5,865 bases of DNA from Streptosporangiaceae bacterium (GTDB lineage Bacteria; Actinomycetota; Actinomycetes; Streptosporangiales; Streptosporangiaceae): assembly GCA_030039095.1 (NCBI GenBank), contig JASHQP010000004.1, forward strand, positions 1-5,865, in the 5' to 3' direction. The position numbers were made by a program, and so were the translations under genes. Shown here in pieces: positions 4,852 through 5,865 of this stretch (within the stretch, counting starts at the first letter, position 1; each line of letters opens with the position of its first letter). Below the pieces are notes generated by a model that was not told the origin of the DNA, did not search any database, and worked only from the letters and a program-made list of their open reading frames with translations.

Positions 4852-5865
4852 GCCGGCAGGGCCAGCCCGTGCGAGTGCTCGCGATCGGTGACCCGTTCAT
4901 GCCGGCGACCTGTTTCGCCGAGGCGCTCGCGAGCCTGGGCGATGCGGTGACCGTCACCTCGATGCAGATCGACCGGACCGACGCCGAGCCGGCGGGGACC
5001 GAGTCGGAGAAACGGCTGAAGGAGTACGCCGGTGACCCGGCCGAGGTCGCGGCGGCGGTCCCTGGGCACGACGTCGTGGTCGTGCACGGCGCCCCGGTGA
5101 GCGCGCAGGCGCTGGACGCGCCGGGCCTGCGCCTGGTGTGCTGCGCCCGGGGCGGCCCGGTCAACGTCGACGTCGCGGCGGCCACGGACCGGGGCATCCC
5201 GGTGGCGATCACGCCGGGCAAGAACGCCGAGGCCGTCGCGGAGCTGACGATCGCGTTCGCGCTGATGCTGATCCGCGGCGTGCCACGGGCGGCACGTCAC
5301 ACCGCTGACGGCGGCACGGTGGCCGAGTCCAACTACGAGGGCGCGGAGTTCATCGGCCGGGAAGCCCCGGGCACGGTGCTCGGCCTGGTGGGCCTTGGTC
5401 ATGTGGGGCGGCACGTGGCGGTGCGCGCGCTCGCGCTGGGGTTCGACGTGATCGCGCACGACCCGGTGACCCCGGCCGGCGTGCCGGACGGGGTGCGGCT
5501 GGTCAGCCTGGAAAGCCTGCTCGCGGGCGCGGATCTGGTCTCGGTGCACGCCCGGGCCACCGTGGCGAACTGGCACATGTTTTCCTCGGCGGCTTTCGCG
5601 GCGATGAAGCCGGGCGCGGGCTTCATCAACACCGCGCGCGAGTCGCTGGTAGATGAGGACGCGCTCGCGGACGCGGTGCGCTCCGGGCATCTGGCCGGCG
5701 CGGCGCTGGACGTGGTGGAAAGGCCGGCCGGCGGCGGGCGGCACCCGCTGCTGGATCTTCCGGCGGTGTTCATCACGCCGCACATCGGCGGCGCGACGGC
5801 CGAAACGCTGGATCGCGGCGCCCGCCAGGCGGCGGCCGCCGTGGCCGCGGTGCTGGCCGGCGGGC
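4848..5865 (+). CDS. D-isomer-specific 2-hydroxyacid dehydrogenase, NAD-dependent (cut by right edge)
   Basis: From GTG 4848 the frame is open to the window end: 339 codons, beginning MSRQGQPVRVLAIGDPF, with no stop reached. It is a PGDH/formate-dehydrogenase-like 2-hydroxyacid dehydrogenase that interconverts a D-2-hydroxyacid and a 2-oxoacid. Seen in order are the substrate-domain motif 'ARGGPVNVD' (100-108), 'NAEAVAELT' (the hinge to the cofactor domain), and the Rossmann motif G182-L-G184-H-V-G187. Asp205 at the end of 'FDVIAHD' favours NAD. The catalytic residues are Arg264 (in 'NTARES'), Glu291 (in 'DVVERP') and His312 (in 'PHIGG'). About 315-350 residues is usual, so little is probably missing unless a C-terminal regulatory domain follows. 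The substrate loop is shorter than the 'R.G.G.DNVD' of serine-pathway PGDH, so I do not call it serA. The operon position suggests a sugar-acid substrate. The start is set by AGGAGGT and the GTGA overlap with the epimerase gene. Confidence 0.88.
   Translation, partial: MSRQGQPVRVLAIGDPFMPATCFAEALASLGDAVTVTSMQIDRTDAEPAGTESEKRLKEYAGDPAEVAAAVPGHDVVVVHGAPVSAQALDAPGLRLVCCARGGPVNVDVAAATDRGIPVAITPGKNAEAVAELTIAFALMLIRGVPRAARHTADGGTVAESNYEGAEFIGREAPGTVLGLVGLGHVGRHVAVRALALGFDVIAHDPVTPAGVPDGVRLVSLESLLAGADLVSVHARATVANWHMFSSAAFAAMKPGAGFINTARESLVDEDALADAVRSGHLAGAALDVVERPAGGGRHPLLDLPAVFITPHIGGATAETLDRGARQAAAAVAAVLAGG

Noticed and set aside
4461..5783. 440-codon open frame on the minus strand opposite the epimerase and dehydrogenase
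   Set aside because: Arg/His-rich shadow frame spanning two real genes and their junction; no domain is visible.

Overview
This 5.9 kb window is very GC-rich. It uses GTG starts, GTGA stop/start overlaps and Shine-Dalgarno sequences of the GGAGG type, and it carries a cytochrome b of the actinobacterial QcrB type. I read it as chromosomal DNA from a high-GC actinomycete. The genus cannot be named from the sequence. No tRNA, rRNA, CRISPR array, insertion sequence or attachment site was seen.

Left part, minus strand. Positions 1-105 hold the first 35 codons of an XRE-type helix-turn-helix regulator that runs off the left edge. Behind it, 106-258 is a comparatively AT-rich gap with a plausible minus-strand promoter. 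Positions 259-1899 encode a complete cytochrome bc1 cytochrome b subunit (QcrB). All four haem-ligand histidines and the PDFY form of the quinol-site motif are present. The usual partners qcrC and qcrA are not next to it: the upstream neighbour is an unrelated, divergently transcribed gene. This looks like an orphan or second copy of qcrB.

Right part, plus strand. Positions 2065-2865 encode a classical short-chain dehydrogenase/reductase (SDR). After a 106 bp gap comes a tight operon: a DUF4432 protein related to aldose 1-epimerases (2972-4081), a ribulose-phosphate 3-epimerase-like protein (4078-4851), and a D-isomer-specific 2-hydroxyacid dehydrogenase (4848 to beyond the right edge). Both junctions in the operon are 4-base GTGA overlaps, so the three proteins are probably translationally coupled.

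The most useful observation is a nearly identical 14 bp inverted repeat, TGAGCG-NT-CGCTCA. It occurs once ahead of the SDR (2009-2022) and once ahead of the three-gene operon (2935-2948). Each copy lies beside a recognisable promoter. This suggests that one regulator, not encoded in the visible part, controls both units, so the SDR and the operon form one regulon. The enzymes together (oxidoreductase, sugar mutarotase-like protein, sugar-phosphate 3-epimerase, 2-hydroxyacid dehydrogenase) fit catabolism of a sugar, sugar alcohol or sugar acid. No known pathway with exactly this set is recognised, and the substrate remains open.
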